64,000 bases of DNA from Acetobacterium bakii (GTDB lineage Bacteria; Bacillota; Clostridia; Eubacteriales; Eubacteriaceae), in contig NZ_LGYO01000002.1 of NCBI RefSeq assembly GCF_001263355.1, positions 1 to 64,000 of the forward strand. The letters run 5' to 3'. Under the pieces are notes generated by a model. That model was not told the origin of the DNA. It did no database searches and saw nothing but the letters and a program-made list of their open reading frames with translations. The position numbers were made by a program, and so were the translations under genes. This document shows, piece after piece, positions 62,621-64,000 of the stretch. Position 1 is the first letter of the stretch. Each line of letters opens with the position of its first letter.

Positions 62621-62745
62621 TTACCAATTCATCAATACTGAACCTGAAAGAATACTTTCAGCATTAATTTCTTTTAAAATGGCTCTGATATTTTCTTCTA
62701 CTTCCTTATTTATTAAATTTAGGCTTTTTAAGAAAGCCCATTAAA
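62621..62745 (-). pseudogene. Coding-like remnant between lpdA2 and the transducer
   Basis: Leftward, GFLKKPKFNK and, after a one-base shift, EVEENIRAILKEINAESILS, ending at a stop at 62621. The two frames read as one short helical protein broken by a frameshift. It has no good ribosome site. No family assigned. Confidence 0.3.
62722..62738 (-). terminator. Weak hairpin after lpdA2
   Basis: GGCTTT and AAAGCC pair around a 5-base loop, ~30 bases after the lpdA2 stop; the following T tract is poor. Confidence 0.35.
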
Positions 62746-62770
62746 TCTCAGCCTCAAGACTAAATAAATT

Positions 62771-64000
62771 TTAAACTTTGTGAACACTTCTTTTATGAAC
62801 GTCATGCAATGCTTCCATGATTCCTTCAGACAATGTAGGATGCGGAAAAATTGACTGGCCAACCTGTTTTGCTGTTAAACCAAGATCAATAGCTAATGTT
62901 AATACTTGCAGCATATCGGTTCCATGAGCTCCGACAATCTCCCCACCGATGATTTCATCGTTCTGATTCACAATTACCTTCACAAAACCCGTCGTTTTGT
63001 CCGAGGCTTTCGCCTTACCAAGTGCTGCAAAATTAAATGAACCGATTGTATAAACAATGCTCTTATTTTTAGCCTGTTCTTCGGTCATTCCCACACAGGC
63101 AATCTCCGGATCGGTGTATACGCAACGCGGAACTGCTTTATAACTAATCTCAATACCATCTCCGCAAATATCATCTACCGCTGTTAGTGCTTCTTTTGAT
63201 GCGACATGTGCTAATTGTGGAGAATTGACAATATCACCAATTGCATAGATACCCTCAATACTTGTTCGCATCTTTTGATCCACTTCAATCAACCCACGTT
63301 CCGAGACCATGATATTTGTATTTTCAAGTCCTAAACCTACTGTAAATGGCTGTCTGCCGATTGAAATCAATAACTTTTCTGCTTCAATTTCGACGCCATC
63401 TTGAAGTACTACTTGTACCCCAGACTCTGTTACATTTACCGATTCAACCTTTTTCTTTGTGATGACTTTGATCTTTTCTTTTTTAAATTGACGTTCCAGT
63501 TGTTTAGCAACATCAGCGTCTTCAAAAGGCAATAGATGATCCATTAATTCGACAATCGTAACCTCAGTTCCCATCCTTTTTAGAAATTGACCAATTTCAC
63601 AACCGATAACCCCACCGCCGACAATAATAATTGATTTCGGCTGTTCAGCCAGTTCCAGAATTTCATCACTCGTCACAACACTGTTTTTGTTATAATTTAA
63701 GAATGATGGTTTACTCGGTACTGAACCCGTTGCCAGAATAATTTTATCAGTTAAAATTTCTTCTCGTGCCCCATCAGTTTTATGAACAATGACTGTGTTG
63801 TTATTCTTAAGCTGACCAATGCCATTAATAATATTGACACCATTGGCCTCCATTAAATAATCGATCCCATTGATCAAGCCGTTCACTACCGCATTTTTCC
63901 GATCAAATGCATATCCGAAATTATTACTGACTGCTTGTATTTCTATTCCAAAAACTGAAGCTTTCTTTACCGTTGCTAAAGTATCAGTCACCGCCAGTAG
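62771..64000 (-). CDS. lpdA: Dihydrolipoamide dehydrogenase paralogue, 5' end beyond the window
   Basis: The visible 409 residues begin LLAVTDTLATVKK, corresponding to just after the redox disulfide of the family, so the FAD loop and disulfide are outside the window; an internal ATG is not the start. The NAD loop GGGVIGCEIG, the central FAD motif IYAIGDIVNSPQLA and the C-terminal HPHPTLSEGI dyad are present. It aligns along its length with the lpdA at 26076. Its lipoyl partner, perhaps the glycine cleavage or acetoin system, is not in view. Confidence 0.92.
   Translation of the reverse strand, partial: LLAVTDTLATVKKASVFGIEIQAVSNNFGYAFDRKNAVVNGLINGIDYLMEANGVNIINGIGQLKNNNTVIVHKTDGAREEILTDKIILATGSVPSKPSFLNYNKNSVVTSDEILELAEQPKSIIIVGGGVIGCEIGQFLKRMGTEVTIVELMDHLLPFEDADVAKQLERQFKKEKIKVITKKKVESVNVTESGVQVVLQDGVEIEAEKLLISIGRQPFTVGLGLENTNIMVSERGLIEVDQKMRTSIEGIYAIGDIVNSPQLAHVASKEALTAVDDICGDGIEISYKAVPRCVYTDPEIACVGMTEEQAKNKSIVYTIGSFNFAALGKAKASDKTTGFVKVIVNQNDEIIGGEIVGAHGTDMLQVLTLAIDLGLTAKQVGQSIFPHPTLSEGIMEALHDVHKRSVHKV

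Noticed and set aside
1-64000. CRISPR arrays, intact prophage or conjugation genes
   Set aside because: No regularly spaced short repeats, phage structural genes, relaxase or type IV secretion genes were seen.

Overview
The window looks like the chromosome of a Gram-positive anaerobic acetogen close to Acetobacterium/Eubacterium. This is inferred from low-to-moderate GC, strong AGGAGG-type ribosome sites, corrinoid/URO-D-type O-demethylase modules with a methyltetrahydrofolate methyltransferase, Moco hydroxylase genes and Wood-Ljungdahl-style accessory genes. No 16S or other marker gene is present, so the genus is an inference.

Layout. 0-3.2 kb: the start of a fused [2Fe-2S]/Moco hydroxylase, a MoeA/MoaB-like molybdopterin-binding protein and a polytopic membrane protein, all leftward. 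3.8-6.3 kb: a 62-residue protein, a UPF0316 membrane protein and a GCS2-type glutamate-cysteine ligase. 6.6-18.7 kb is a potassium block. It has a leftward Trk operon (two TrkA-type regulatory subunits, a 34-residue membrane peptide, TrkH and a membrane-anchored OB-fold protein) and a divergent TPR-kdpFABCDE operon.

18.8-26 kb is a rearranged arsenic-response island. It has a LysR regulator, a two-gene half-permease pair, two LMW-PTP-type arsenate reductases, arsR, arsD, a HesB/IscA-like CC protein and arsA. Three promoters carry the same ATAATCATAT operator. Decayed pieces (an arsC fragment, a truncated arsP, a frameshifted possible arsM remnant) and a duplicated operator-terminator segment show repeated recombination. 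No intact ArsB/Acr3 pump is visible.

26-30.6 kb is the most unusual part. Four DGC-type cysteine proteins, one of them fused to a GcvH-like lipoyl domain, stand with a two-cluster ferredoxin, an HdrA-like cysteine protein and a dihydrolipoamide dehydrogenase. I propose a lipoyl-based redox or sulfur/metalloid relay.

30.6-32.8 kb is decayed DNA (HipA-like fragment, histidine-kinase pseudogene, frameshifted SHOCT protein). Four direct copies of a 45-nt tRNA-Lys(CTT) 3' half, each beside a hairpin, lie at 32.85, 49.07, 55.55 and 60.28 kb. They divide the right half into modules and look like attachment-site scars. Module 1 (33-49 kb) is a transporter-less sugar-phosphate or polyol set: GntR, PHP, class II aldolase, long transaldolase-like protein, split transketolase, GldA, HAD, Fe-ADH, FGGY kinase, DeoC, LysR and IS66 debris. 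Module 2 (49-55.5 kb) has a TetR regulator with twin operators, a wrecked corrinoid protein and three URO-D-type methyltransferase homologues. Module 3 (55.7-60 kb) has a complete-looking MtvA/MtvC/MtvB-like set with a PucR-type regulator. A soluble-domain-rich chemotaxis transducer and a second, edge-truncated dihydrolipoamide dehydrogenase close the window.
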